A DNA stretch of 64,000 bases from Methylobacillus methanolivorans. GTDB lineage: Bacteria; Pseudomonadota; Gammaproteobacteria; Burkholderiales; Methylophilaceae. Both the position numbers and the translations under genes were made by a program. The stretch's first letter is position 1, and every line of letters starts with the position of its first letter. The notes beneath the pieces were generated by a model, which had not been told where the DNA came from, ran no database searches, and saw only the letters and a program-made list of their open reading frames with translations. Shown here piece by piece: positions 8,708 through 17,662 of this stretch. The stretch spans positions 1 through 64,000 of the forward strand of contig NZ_JBIWXY010000001.1 of the NCBI RefSeq assembly GCF_044751345.1. The letters run 5' to 3'.

Positions 8708-10486
8708 TTAACGCTTTTTCGGCGGCAACATATCAGTAATGGTGCCTTCCTTGAGCTCTGCTGCAAAACAGATGGTTTCCGACAGCGTAGGATGGGCGTG
8801 AATCGTCAGGCCAAGGTCATGGGCATCTGCACCCATTTCGATGGCGAGCACTGCTTCTGCCAACAGCTCTCCCGCATTGACGCCGACAATGCCTGCGCCA
8901 ATCACACGGTGAGTTTCCTTGTCGAAAATCAGCTTGGTGGCACCTTCTGAACGGGCAATGGATAAAGCACGCCCACTGGCGGCCCATGGGAAGGAAGCCT
9001 TCTCGATTTGCAAGCTTTGGGCTTTGGCATCAGTTTCTGTCACACCTACCCACGCTACCTCGGGATCGGTATAGGCAACAGATGGAATCACGGAAGCGAT
9101 GAACTCTACCTTATGGCCTGCGATGACTTCTGCTGCGACCTTGGCTTCATGTGTTGCCTTGTGCGCCAGCATAGGTTGGCCGACGATATCGCCGATGGCG
9201 AAGATATGCGGCACATTGGTGCGCATTTGCTTATCGACGGCAATAAAGCCTCTATCATCGACTGCGACACCAGCGTTTTCCGCGCCGATGTTCTTGCCAT
9301 TCGGACGGCGACCAATCGATACCAGTACGCGGTCATAGACCTGGGCTTCTTTTGGTGCATTTTCACCTTCAAAGCTGACATGAATGCCGTCTTTCTTGGC
9401 ATCGATCTTGGCGACCTTGGTTGAAAGCATAATGCTCTCAAAGCGTTTTTCCATGCGCTTTTGCAACGGGCGGATCAAGTCACGGTCAGCACCCGGGATC
9501 AGGCCATCCATGAATTCGACAACGCTTACCTTGCTGCCCAGCGCGTCGTAAACCGTGCCCATTTCCAGGCCGATAATGCCGCCGCCGATGACCAGCAAGC
9601 GCTTGGGAACATCGGCCAACGCGAGCGCACCGGTGGAGTCCATGATGCGCTCGTCTTCAGGTGCGCCGGGGAATTTGGTGGCCTGTGAGCCTGCCGCAAT
9701 AATGGCGTGCTGGAAGCCAACTGTGGTGACCTTGCCATCGGCTGCAGTGACCGCTACCTGGTGAGGGCTGGTGAATTTGCCTACGCCTTGCACGACGGTC
9801 ACGCCGCGTTGCTTGGCCATTTGTGCCAGACCGCCCGTGAGCTTGCCTACAACATCATTGGCTTTCCATGTGCGTAGTTGTTCCAGGTTGATATCAGGCT
9901 TGCCGAAGCTGACGCCGTGATGGCTGGTTTCCTCAGCCTCGGTAATCACCTTGGCGGTATGCAACAAGGCCTTGGATGGAATACAGCCTACATTGAGGCA
10001 AACCCCGCCTAGCGTGGAGTAGCGCTCGATCAATACCACTTGCTTGCCGAGGTCGGCAGCGCGGAAGGCGGCCGTGTAGCCGCCGGGGCCGGAGCCAAGC
10101 ACCACGATTTCGGTATTAATGTCGGAATCGCCAGTCGCGACGGTAGGCACGGGTGCCGCTGCGGCAGGTGTTGTCGCAGGGGCGGGTTTTGCAGCTTCTT
10201 TTGCAGCTGGCGCGGGGCTGGCTGTGGTGCTTGCAGATTCCGCACTGGCTTCCTCCACCAGCAGGATCAGCGAGCCCTTGGTGACTTTGTCGCCTACCTT
10301 GACCTTAATCTCTTTCACCACGCCAGCGTGGGAAGAGGGAATGTCCATGGAGGCCTTGTCGGACTCCAGGGTGATCAGCGCGTCTTCCTTGGCGATGGTG
10401 TCGCCAACTTGCACCAGTACTTCAATCACGTCCACGCTATCGAAGTTACCGATATCGGGAACCAATACTTCAGTAATCTTGCTCAT
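8708..10486 (-). CDS. lpdA: Dihydrolipoamide dehydrogenase (E3) with N-terminal lipoyl domain
   Basis: E3 of the pyruvate dehydrogenase complex: reoxidises dihydrolipoyl groups with FAD and NAD+. The 592 residues are a lipoyl domain (1-80, lipoyl Lys44 in ESDKASMDIP), an Ala/Pro-rich linker (about 83-120), then the flavoprotein with GSGPGGYTAAFRAADLG (FAD), the redox disulfide in GGVCLNVGCIPSK, the NAD fold GGGIIGLEMG, and the C-terminal His-Glu motif HAHPTLSE. A lipoyl domain fused to E3 is known in betaproteobacteria and some others. Third gene of aceE-aceF-lpdA, 16 nt after aceF. The lipoyl domain is nearly identical to that of AceF next door, suggesting a duplication or gene conversion. 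Confidence 0.95.
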   Translation of the reverse strand: MSKITEVLVPDIGNFDSVDVIEVLVQVGDTIAKEDALITLESDKASMDIPSSHAGVVKEIKVKVGDKVTKGSLILLVEEASAESASTTASPAPAAKEAAKPAPATTPAAAAPVPTVATGDSDINTEIVVLGSGPGGYTAAFRAADLGKQVVLIERYSTLGGVCLNVGCIPSKALLHTAKVITEAEETSHHGVSFGKPDINLEQLRTWKANDVVGKLTGGLAQMAKQRGVTVVQGVGKFTSPHQVAVTAADGKVTTVGFQHAIIAAGSQATKFPGAPEDERIMDSTGALALADVPKRLLVIGGGIIGLEMGTVYDALGSKVSVVEFMDGLIPGADRDLIRPLQKRMEKRFESIMLSTKVAKIDAKKDGIHVSFEGENAPKEAQVYDRVLVSIGRRPNGKNIGAENAGVAVDDRGFIAVDKQMRTNVPHIFAIGDIVGQPMLAHKATHEAKVAAEVIAGHKVEFIASVIPSVAYTDPEVAWVGVTETDAKAQSLQIEKASFPWAASGRALSIARSEGATKLIFDKETHRVIGAGIVGVNAGELLAEAVLAIEMGADAHDLGLTIHAHPTLSETICFAAELKEGTITDMLPPKKR

Positions 10487-10502
10487 GTTTATCCCTTAAT
10501 CC

Positions 10503-11840
10503 TTACAGCAACAAACGACGTACGTCGGACAGCAGCATGCGCAGGTGGCTAGTGAAGCGTGCGCCGTCGGCACCATCGATGACGCGGTGGTCGTAAGACA
10601 GGGACAAAGGCAAGACCAGGCGTGGCTCGAATTCCTTGGTCTTGCTGTTGAAGACCGGCTGGATGCTGGAGCGTGAAACGCCCAGGATCGCCACTTCAGG
10701 GCAATTGATGATAGGGGTGAAGGCGGTGCCGCCGATACCACCTAGGCTGGAAATGGTGAAGCAGCCGCCTTGCATTTCCTCGACCTTCAATTTGCGCTCA
10801 CGTGCCTTGGCAGAAAGCTCGCCCAGTTCAGCGGCGATTTCGAGTACGTCCTTGCGATTGACGTCACGGATTACCGGGACAACCAGGCCGTCAGGGGTGT
10901 CGCAGGCAAAGCCGACGTTGTAATACTGCTTGAGAATCAGGCTTTCACCATCGGCAGACAAGGAGGCATTGAAGTTAGGGTAAGCACGCAATGCATTGAC
11001 CGAGGCCTTGATCAGGAAGGCGATCATCGTCAGCTTGACGCCGCGTTTTTCGGCTTCGGACTGCATGGATTTGCGGAAATCTTCAAGGTCGGTAATGTCG
11101 GCTTCATCAAACTGTGTCACGTGTGGTGCAGTGACCCAGTTACGGTGCAGGTTGGCACCGGAGAGCTTCTTGATCCGCGACAGCGCCTTGATCTCGGTTT
11201 CGCCATATTGGCTGAAATCAATGACCGGAGCAGGGATGACGGCCAGGCCGCCAGCGCCAGTGGCAACGCCACCGCCGCGAGGCTTGCTCAACTCGCCCTT
11301 GACGTAGGCTTGAACGTCCGCTTGGGTAATGCGGTTCTTGGGGCCGCTGGCAGAGACCAAGTCCAGATTAACGCCCAGTTCGCGTGCGAATTTGCGGATG
11401 GATGGGCTGGCGTGAGCCAGCTTGCCAGATGCGGTTTCTACGCTGGCGGCGATCGGGTTAGGGGTTGTCTGTGGTTGAATGGTCTTGGGTGGCTCTGGCG
11501 CCGGGCGGGTTGCCTCGGGCACTGGCGCAGGGGGGGCTGGAGCTACGGCGACAGGAGCAGGCTTGGCTGCTTCCGGTGCGGCAGGGGCGCTCGCGCTTTC
11601 CTCTGCGGCTTCCAGCGTGAGAATGAGCCCGCCTTGAGCGACCTTGTCGCCCACCTTGATTTTGACTTCCTTCACTGTCCCGGCAAATGGCGCGGGAATG
11701 TCCATGGAGGCCTTGTCGGATTCCAGGGTGATCAGCGAGTCGTCCTTGGCAATGCTGTCACCGGCTTTCACCAGGACTTCGATGACATCCACACTGTCAA
11801 AGTTGCCGATGTCGGGAACGAGTACGTCTTTAATTGCCAT
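10503..11840 (-). CDS. aceF: Dihydrolipoamide acetyltransferase (E2 of pyruvate dehydrogenase)
   Basis: E2 core of the complex: transfers the acetyl group from lipoyl to CoA. One lipoyl domain (residues 1-75, Lys43 in ESDKASMDIP), an Ala/Pro linker, a peripheral-subunit-binding domain near 145-185 (SPSIRKFARELG, then RITQADVQAYV), and the catalytic domain ending with DHRVIDGADGARF (active-site His/Asp). At 445 residues it has a single lipoyl domain, where E. coli has three. Located between aceE and lpdA. Confidence 0.95.
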   Translation of the reverse strand: MAIKDVLVPDIGNFDSVDVIEVLVKAGDSIAKDDSLITLESDKASMDIPAPFAGTVKEVKIKVGDKVAQGGLILTLEAAEESASAPAAPEAAKPAPVAVAPAPPAPVPEATRPAPEPPKTIQPQTTPNPIAASVETASGKLAHASPSIRKFARELGVNLDLVSASGPKNRITQADVQAYVKGELSKPRGGGVATGAGGLAVIPAPVIDFSQYGETEIKALSRIKKLSGANLHRNWVTAPHVTQFDEADITDLEDFRKSMQSEAEKRGVKLTMIAFLIKASVNALRAYPNFNASLSADGESLILKQYYNVGFACDTPDGLVVPVIRDVNRKDVLEIAAELGELSAKARERKLKVEEMQGGCFTISSLGGIGGTAFTPIINCPEVAILGVSRSSIQPVFNSKTKEFEPRLVLPLSLSYDHRVIDGADGARFTSHLRMLLSDVRRLLL

Positions 11841-11931
11841 GCTTGATGTTCCTTAAAATGTATCTTTTTAAGATATGCATTTACGCAAAACGCCCACATG
11901 CGGTTAGCCGGGGCGTAGATTGCTTGCGCTA

Positions 11932-11957
11932 GGCTGCCAGATGGGTATCTGGCAGCT
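11932..11957. repeat. Intergenic hairpin between aceE and aceF
   Basis: GCTGCCAGAT (11933-11942) pairs exactly with ATCTGGCAGC (11947-11956) around a GGGT loop. It sits in the 131-nt gap between aceE and aceF (both minus strand), with no T run on that strand. It is more likely an mRNA stability or attenuation element than a full terminator. Confidence 0.65.
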
Positions 11958-11971
11958 TTCTGTCAGCTGAC

Positions 11972-14626
11972 TTAAACCGTTGTTGGGTTGGGCCTGTTGA
12001 CGTTGATGTTGTATTTCTTGATGGCTTCTGCTGCCTTGGCTGCAGGTAGCTTGCCTTCATCTGCCAATGCTTTCAGGGCAGCAAGTACCACATGGTAGCG
12101 ATCAACCTCGAAGAAGTTACGCAATGCCTCGCGAGAGTCGGAGCGACCATAGCCATCGGTACCCAGTGCAACATAGCGTTGCGGGATGAAGTTGCGGATC
12201 TGGTCAGCATAGGACTTCATGTAGTCAGTGGAGGCGATCACTGGGCCTTCGGCCTTTTTCAGGCTCTTGGCGACAAAGCTTTCCTTCTGTGTCTTTTCTG
12301 GATTGAGCAGGTTCCAGCGCTCTACATCCAGGCCTTCGCGGCGCAGTTCGGTGAAGCTTGTGACGCTCCAGATGTCGGCAGAAACGCCCCAATCTTTTTC
12401 CAGTAACTCACCAGCAGCAATCACTTCGCGCAGGATCACGCCACTGCCCAGCAATTGCACCTTGGGGCCCTTGGCCTTGGATTTGCTGAATGAGTAGATA
12501 CCCTTGAGTATGCCTTCTTCAGCGTCCTTGGGTAGTGCAGGATGCGTGTAATTCTCGTTCATCAGGGTGATGTAGTAGTACACATCTTCCTGGTTCTGCA
12601 CCATGCGACGCAAGCCTTCCTGAATAATCACCGCCAGCTCATAGGCAAAGGTCGGGTCATAGGAAATGCAGTTGGGGATGGTGGCAGACATCAGATGGCT
12701 ATGGCCGTCTTCGTGCTGCAAACCTTCGCCGTTCAACGTAGTGCGGCCTGCGGTAGCGCCAAGCAGGAAGCCGCGTGAACGCGAGTCACCTGCTGCCCAT
12801 GCCAGATCGCCGATACGCTGGAAGCCGAACATGGAGTAGAAGATGTAGAACGGGATCATCTGCACGCCGCTGACGCTGTAAGACGTCGCTGCCGCAATCC
12901 ATGAGGAGAACGAACCTGCTTCGTTGATGCCTTCTTCCAGGATCTGGCCGTCCTTGGATTCCTTGTAGAACATCACCTGATCAGCATCTTGTGGTTCGTA
13001 AAGCTGGCCAACAGAGGAGTAGATACCCAGTTGGCGGAACATGCCTTCCATGCCGAAGGTGCGCGCTTCGTCAGGGACGATAGGCACGACATACTTGCCG
13101 ACCTGTTTGTCACGCAAGAGCGTAGAGAGAATGCGCACAAAGGCCATGGTGGTGGAGATTTCACGCTCACCCGTGGCACCGAGCATATTCTCGAACGCAG
13201 AAAGGGCTGGCACAGTCAGCTCATTACCCTTGCGGCGGCGTGCTGGCACAAAGCCACCCATGGCTTCGCGACGTGCCTTGAGGTATTGCATTTCCGGGCT
13301 GTCATCAGCAGGACGATAGAAGGAGAGATTTTCCACTTGCTCATCGGTCAATGGCAGGTCGAAACGATCACGGAATTTCTTCAGTGTCTCGATACTCATG
13401 CTCTTCTGCTGGTGGGTGGTGTTCTGGCCTTCACCTTCCTGGCCCATGCCATAACCCTTCACGGTCTTGGCGAGCACAACGCTAGGTTGGCCCTTGTGGT
13501 TCACGGCGGAATGGTAAGCAGCGTAGACCTTGTGTGGGTCGTGACCACCACGGTTGAGGCGCCAGATGTCCTCGTCGGACATTGCAGCTACCATTTCCTT
13601 CAGTTCAGGATATTTACCGAAGAAGTGTTCGCGTGTGTAAGCGCCACCCTTGGCCTTGAAGTTCTGGTATTCGCCATCCACGCATTCTTCCATGCGCTTC
13701 TTCAGCAAGCCATCCTTGTCCATGGCTAGCAATGGGTCCCAATAGGAGCCCCACAATACCTTGATCACATTCCAGCCAGAGCCGCGGAAAGCTGCCTCGA
13801 ACTCCTGGATCACCTTGCCATTGCCACGTACCGGGCCGTCCAGGCGTTGCAGGTTACAGTTGATGACGAAAATCAGGTTGTCGAGTTTTTCGCGCGCAGC
13901 CAGTGAGATGGCACCCAGTGACTCAGGCTCATCCATTTCGCCATCGCCGCAGAATACCCATACCTTGCGGTCTGAAGTATCGGCAATGCCACGGTCATGC
14001 AGGTATTTCAGGAAACGTGCCTGGTAGATACCCTGTAATGGGCCCAGGCCCATGGATACGGTGGGGAATTGCCAGAAATCTGGCATCAGCCATGGGTGTG
14101 GGTAGGAAGAAAGGCCATTGCCTTCCGCTTCAATACGGAAGTTGGACATTTGCTCTTCTGTGAGACGGCCTTCGAGGAAGGCGCGTGCATACACACCAGG
14201 GGATGAGTGGCCCTGGAAGTAAATCAGGTCACCGCCGAAGCTTTCATTGGCTGCGCGGAAGAAGTGGTTGAAACCAGTGTCGTACAGCGTCGCAGCAGAT
14301 TGGAAGCTGGCAATGTGGCCGCCCACGCCAGGGGATTTCTCATTGGCGCGCAGGACGGTCATGATGGCGTTCCAGCGGATTAGCGCACGAATCTTGCGCT
14401 CCATGGCAGTGTCGCCAGGGTGCTTGGGCTGAAGGTGCGCAGGAATGGTGTTTACGTATGCAGTGGTCGCGTTGTACGGTAAATATGCACCTGAGCGGCG
14501 GGCTTTATCAATCAGCGTTTCCAGCAGGAAATGCGCTCGCTCGGTTCCCTCGTTCTCAAGTACCGATGAGATGGCATCAAGCCATTCCTGGGTCTCTTGA
14601 GGGTCGATATCGGGGGTTAATGCCAT
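11972..14626 (-). CDS. aceE: Pyruvate dehydrogenase E1 component (homodimeric type)
   Basis: Thiamine-diphosphate enzyme that decarboxylates pyruvate and acetylates the E2 lipoyl group. At 884 residues it is the usual size for the single-chain alpha2-type E1. The TPP/Mg-binding motif begins with GDGEMDEPESLG (about residues 227-238) and ends with INCNLQRLDGPVRGNG; GHSSPGVYARAF and TVKGYGMGQEGEGQNTTHQQK are further signatures. First gene of aceE-aceF-lpdA. Methylophilaceae mostly lack 2-oxoglutarate dehydrogenase, so this complex supplies acetyl-CoA for biosynthesis more than energy (family knowledge, not seen here). Confidence 0.96.
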   Translation of the reverse strand: MALTPDIDPQETQEWLDAISSVLENEGTERAHFLLETLIDKARRSGAYLPYNATTAYVNTIPAHLQPKHPGDTAMERKIRALIRWNAIMTVLRANEKSPGVGGHIASFQSAATLYDTGFNHFFRAANESFGGDLIYFQGHSSPGVYARAFLEGRLTEEQMSNFRIEAEGNGLSSYPHPWLMPDFWQFPTVSMGLGPLQGIYQARFLKYLHDRGIADTSDRKVWVFCGDGEMDEPESLGAISLAAREKLDNLIFVINCNLQRLDGPVRGNGKVIQEFEAAFRGSGWNVIKVLWGSYWDPLLAMDKDGLLKKRMEECVDGEYQNFKAKGGAYTREHFFGKYPELKEMVAAMSDEDIWRLNRGGHDPHKVYAAYHSAVNHKGQPSVVLAKTVKGYGMGQEGEGQNTTHQQKSMSIETLKKFRDRFDLPLTDEQVENLSFYRPADDSPEMQYLKARREAMGGFVPARRRKGNELTVPALSAFENMLGATGEREISTTMAFVRILSTLLRDKQVGKYVVPIVPDEARTFGMEGMFRQLGIYSSVGQLYEPQDADQVMFYKESKDGQILEEGINEAGSFSSWIAAATSYSVSGVQMIPFYIFYSMFGFQRIGDLAWAAGDSRSRGFLLGATAGRTTLNGEGLQHEDGHSHLMSATIPNCISYDPTFAYELAVIIQEGLRRMVQNQEDVYYYITLMNENYTHPALPKDAEEGILKGIYSFSKSKAKGPKVQLLGSGVILREVIAAGELLEKDWGVSADIWSVTSFTELRREGLDVERWNLLNPEKTQKESFVAKSLKKAEGPVIASTDYMKSYADQIRNFIPQRYVALGTDGYGRSDSREALRNFFEVDRYHVVLAALKALADEGKLPAAKAAEAIKKYNINVNRPNPTTV

Positions 14627-15074
14627 GTAAGGTTCTCCGGGAAACTTTTAAGATACGCTTGGGTATAATCAGCCTGATGCAGCATCAAGCTTAAAATATT
14701 GGTTATGGCTTGAGGCCGTTGTGAAGACGCTATATTGGCTTTTTTGACTGTTTAGGTCAAGTTTTGTCGCTTGTTCCAGTGCATGAAAGTACGGGCCTAA
14801 GCCGCTAAAAACAAGAGAAAACTTATGATTCTGCAACCGCAGCAACTCACCCTTCAGGCAGGGATAAAATCGCGTGCCATGACGACCAATATACTGTTTG
14901 TTCTACGGAGTGCAGTAATCACTTGGCTGTTCTGCGCACCAGCAGTGAAAGCTTGTTCGAGCAAGGCTGGCGGCCAATATACCGACCTGGCGAAATTGTT
15001 GTGCTCAAGCGCTTTGCCAACGAGAGTAAATAGTGAGGGCTTGTATTTGGGCGTGGATCAAGGAGGGCGTGGGT
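14627..15074. other. 448-nt region without a supported gene
   Basis: Holds the divergent upstream regions of aceE (minus) and arfB (plus). An ATG at 14825 opens an 89-codon frame, but it runs into arfB and reads unlike a protein. A different frame, 14809-15033, is open for 74 codons and reads plausibly (ending GEIVVLKRFANESK) yet has no ATG, GTG or TTG near its beginning; it may be a decayed gene. I see no RNA gene. Confidence 0.5.
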
Positions 15075-15473
15075 ATGCCGGATATTCAGCTTGAGCCGGA
15101 TGAAATCACGCTGACTGCCGTGCGGGCGCAAGGGGCGGGCGGCCAGAACGTGAACAAGGTATCCAGTGCGATTCATCTGCGTTATGACGTCAAGGCGTCC
15201 TCGTTGCCTGATACGGTGAAGGCGCGGTTGTTACGCTTGCGTGATCATAGGATTACCAAGGATGGGGTGATCATCATCAAGGCGCAGTTGCATCGCAGCC
15301 AGGACTTGAACCGGGCAGATGCATTGACCCGGTTGCATGAGCTCGTCAACAGCGTAGCTACCTTACCTACGCCGCGTATCGCTACTAGGCCGACTAAGGG
15401 TTCCAAATTACGCCGCCTGGAAGGCAAGCGTATCAACGCCGAGCGCAAGGCCTTGCGCCGACAGGTGATTTAG
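15075..15473 (+). CDS. arfB: Alternative ribosome-rescue factor ArfB (peptidyl-tRNA hydrolase, YaeJ)
   Basis: Rescues ribosomes stalled on mRNAs without a stop codon by hydrolysing peptidyl-tRNA. A 132-residue protein with the release-factor GGQ motif in RAQGAGGQNVNKVSSAIHLR (about residues 17-36) and a basic C-terminal tail (KGSKLRRLEGKRINAERKAL), the part that occupies the empty mRNA channel. AAGGAGGG ends 8 nt before ATG 15075, which decides this start over the upstream open frame. Confidence 0.92.
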   Translation: MPDIQLEPDEITLTAVRAQGAGGQNVNKVSSAIHLRYDVKASSLPDTVKARLLRLRDHRITKDGVIIIKAQLHRSQDLNRADALTRLHELVNSVATLPTPRIATRPTKGSKLRRLEGKRINAERKALRRQVI

Positions 15474-15479
15474 TAGTGG

Positions 15480-17204
15480 CTATTGAGATGCTGGTTTGCG
15501 CGATTTGCGCAAGCGGGTGATCTTGCGCGTCATCCAGCGCCATAGCCAGCCATCAGCAATTTCGCGACCATTGATGATCCAGGTCAATGTCTTGTGATTG
15601 CTCAAGGTGATTGGCTGGATGCTCTTCGCCATGGCACTACCGCAGAACAGCAAGCGGTCACCAACATGCAACTTCTCCGTGACTTCCGGTAGCAGTGTGT
15701 ATTCTCCGCTGCGTACCAGCATGAGCGGAACCAGATCCAGTTTTTGGGTGCGGTTGCCAGGGTCGCGTGTCAATGCATCGAGTGTGACTGGCAGGCCCCA
15801 GGCAATCAGGTTGGCAACCGCCGGACTGTGTTCTGCATCTACGGTGACGCCCCAGGCGTCTGGTACGTTTTCGCCTACTACGCCTACCAGGCGGCTGATC
15901 AGTTGGTTGGCCCAGCTATTGTCTTGCGTACGCACCAGCTTCAGGAAGTGCGTCATCATGGGCGTGATCATGCGTGCCAAGCATTCGTGAGCAATGATAT
16001 CGCTGGGGTCCATTGAGATATCGGCGTTGAAATGCTCGAACAAGGGTTCATTGAAGCGACGGTTTTTGCGCACAACGACGAACAGGTTGGGGTTCATCTT
16101 TTGCGCGGTCATGACGATGGACAGGTTGTTGATGTCATTGTTGGTGCCAGCGATTATGCCTACTGCATCCTCAATCCCGGCTTCCGTCAAGGTGGCTGCC
16201 TCGGTGCCGCTGCCGACAATGCAGTTTTCGCAATGCGTCAGTTCCGGGTCTGCTTCGATGACCACGGTGGTGATCTGCTCGCGTTCCAGGTTTTCCACCA
16301 CGGCCTTGCCAAAGCGACCATAGCCGCAGATGATCCATTTGCCGATCGGCGGCACCTTGGGTAGGGTCAAGGTGTCACCAGGTACACCAGTCAGCCATTT
16401 GTGCAGTAGATAGGTGCCAATTGCGTGGACTTCCATGCCTAATTGGTCGCCAAATAGCGTGTAGGGGTTGAGGATATGGTCGGTGCCAAACGAGGCCATG
16501 TTGGCGGCAACCTCATCGTCTTCTGCGCGTGCCAATACCATAAGATCAGGGTTGAGCAGCTTGGCAGCCACGGCTACTGCCAGGTTCACATGGTCGTTAT
16601 CTGTGAGGGCGGCAATGCCTTTGCACATGGGGTGACGCACCCCGGCACGTAGCAGGGTATCCGGCATTTTTGCATCTGCACAGAGGACGGGTATGTCAAA
16701 TTGGTAGTCTTCCAGCTCCAGGTCGTTGACACGGTCCTGGTTCATCTCGGTGACCACAACGCGTATGCCTTTGTGATCCAGCGCCTTCACCAGCAGGCTA
16801 CCGGTTTCGCCATAACCAGAAACAATGAAGAATGGTTCGTGCAGGTGATCCACCGCGCGAGCGAAGCTATTGGTGGTAAGTGCTTGCTTAAGTGCTGGGT
16901 CCTGGAATAGCGAGATGATCTTACCTATCGCATAAAACCAGGGGATGACGGTGAAGTAGATCGAGAATGTCATCCATAGTCGCTGCGCATCGCTATAGGG
17001 GAAAGGGACTTCACCAAAACCAATAGTGGTAGCGGTGTAGCTAATGACATAAAAAGCCTCGAACAAGCTCATATGCCAAGGGTTGCCTTGATGATCAGCG
17101 CCTGGCATCAATGTCAGCCCGACAATTGCAATCGTATAGCTGACAATGACGGTGATCAGCGGCGCGCGCATGCGCCGCAGGATCAAGAAGAAAATGTTAT
17201 TCAC
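15480..17204 (-). CDS. Potassium channel protein with two RCK (TrkA-N) domains
   Basis: A 574-residue membrane protein. The N-terminus has hydrophobic helices around residues 13-33 and 80-102, with a pore loop carrying the filter TTIGFGE (about 58-64; GFG in place of GYG). Two Rossmann-type TrkA-N domains follow, at FIVSGYGETGSLLVKAL (about residue 117) and WIICGYGRFGKAVVENL (about 289), and the C-terminus contains TrkA-C-like material and a basic tail. Two RCK halves in one chain resemble fused eukaryotic BK-type gating rings. It starts 19 nt downstream of the small membrane gene at 17224 and is probably co-transcribed with it. Confidence 0.85.
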   Translation of the reverse strand: MNNIFFLILRRMRAPLITVIVSYTIAIVGLTLMPGADHQGNPWHMSLFEAFYVISYTATTIGFGEVPFPYSDAQRLWMTFSIYFTVIPWFYAIGKIISLFQDPALKQALTTNSFARAVDHLHEPFFIVSGYGETGSLLVKALDHKGIRVVVTEMNQDRVNDLELEDYQFDIPVLCADAKMPDTLLRAGVRHPMCKGIAALTDNDHVNLAVAVAAKLLNPDLMVLARAEDDEVAANMASFGTDHILNPYTLFGDQLGMEVHAIGTYLLHKWLTGVPGDTLTLPKVPPIGKWIICGYGRFGKAVVENLEREQITTVVIEADPELTHCENCIVGSGTEAATLTEAGIEDAVGIIAGTNNDINNLSIVMTAQKMNPNLFVVVRKNRRFNEPLFEHFNADISMDPSDIIAHECLARMITPMMTHFLKLVRTQDNSWANQLISRLVGVVGENVPDAWGVTVDAEHSPAVANLIAWGLPVTLDALTRDPGNRTQKLDLVPLMLVRSGEYTLLPEVTEKLHVGDRLLFCGSAMAKSIQPITLSNHKTLTWIINGREIADGWLWRWMTRKITRLRKSRKPASQ

Positions 17205-17223
17205 AAGCCGTTCCGCTCAGCAC

Positions 17224-17592
17224 TTATCGGCGCAGGGTAATGGTTTCCGCAAGTAGCAGGACGACAGAAGTGATATTGGCCAGCAAGGCGCCACCACTCA
17301 GCGATACCACACGTGCTGCCGTGCCGGATTCTTCACTGCTTGCCACGACCCAGACGATGGCGGCTGCAATCAATTGCAGGTCTGCCACCAAGCTGGTGGA
17401 CAAGTGAATGGCACCAATTTGTGAGCGGTCGCCAAACTTGAGCACGGTGGCAATCAGGTTTACCACGATAGCGGTATAGAGCTCATAGATATGGTGTTCG
17501 ATGGGGTTGCCGCTACCGCCGACGAAAAAACCAAAATTAAGGGTCATCGCCAAGACGATGAAGAAGCCGAAAATGACTTTTTCCAGATTCAT
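17224..17592 (-). CDS. Small membrane protein next to the K+ channel (DUF6394-like)
   Basis: A 122-residue integral membrane protein with about four hydrophobic segments (residues 5-24, 38-52, 66-84, 95-115). It looks like the DUF6394 family, which I recall being found beside TrkA-type channel genes; this assignment is from memory. It is the first gene of a probable two-gene operon with the channel at 15480-17204, so it may be an auxiliary subunit. A long charged loop (EHHIYEL, KFGDRSQ) lies between helices. Confidence 0.7.
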   Translation of the reverse strand: MNLEKVIFGFFIVLAMTLNFGFFVGGSGNPIEHHIYELYTAIVVNLIATVLKFGDRSQIGAIHLSTSLVADLQLIAAAIVWVVASSEESGTAARVVSLSGGALLANITSVVLLLAETITLRR

Positions 17593-17662
17593 TGTGATCC
17601 CTGTATATGTCGAGTTGAGAGAATGGTGGCGAGTGTAGTGGATTTTGGCTGAGATGGCACCT

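Noticed and set aside
10770..11846. A 358-codon plus-strand frame opposite aceF
   Set aside because: Gly/Arg/Asp-rich shadow of a GC-rich, Ala/Pro-coding gene; aceF on the other strand has full domain support.
12989..13729. A 246-codon plus-strand frame opposite aceE
   Set aside because: Lies wholly within aceE and shows no domain or ribosome site.
14825..15094. An 89-codon frame starting with ATG before arfB
   Set aside because: It overlaps the start of arfB, reads unlike a protein, and a neighbouring frame looks better although it lacks a start.
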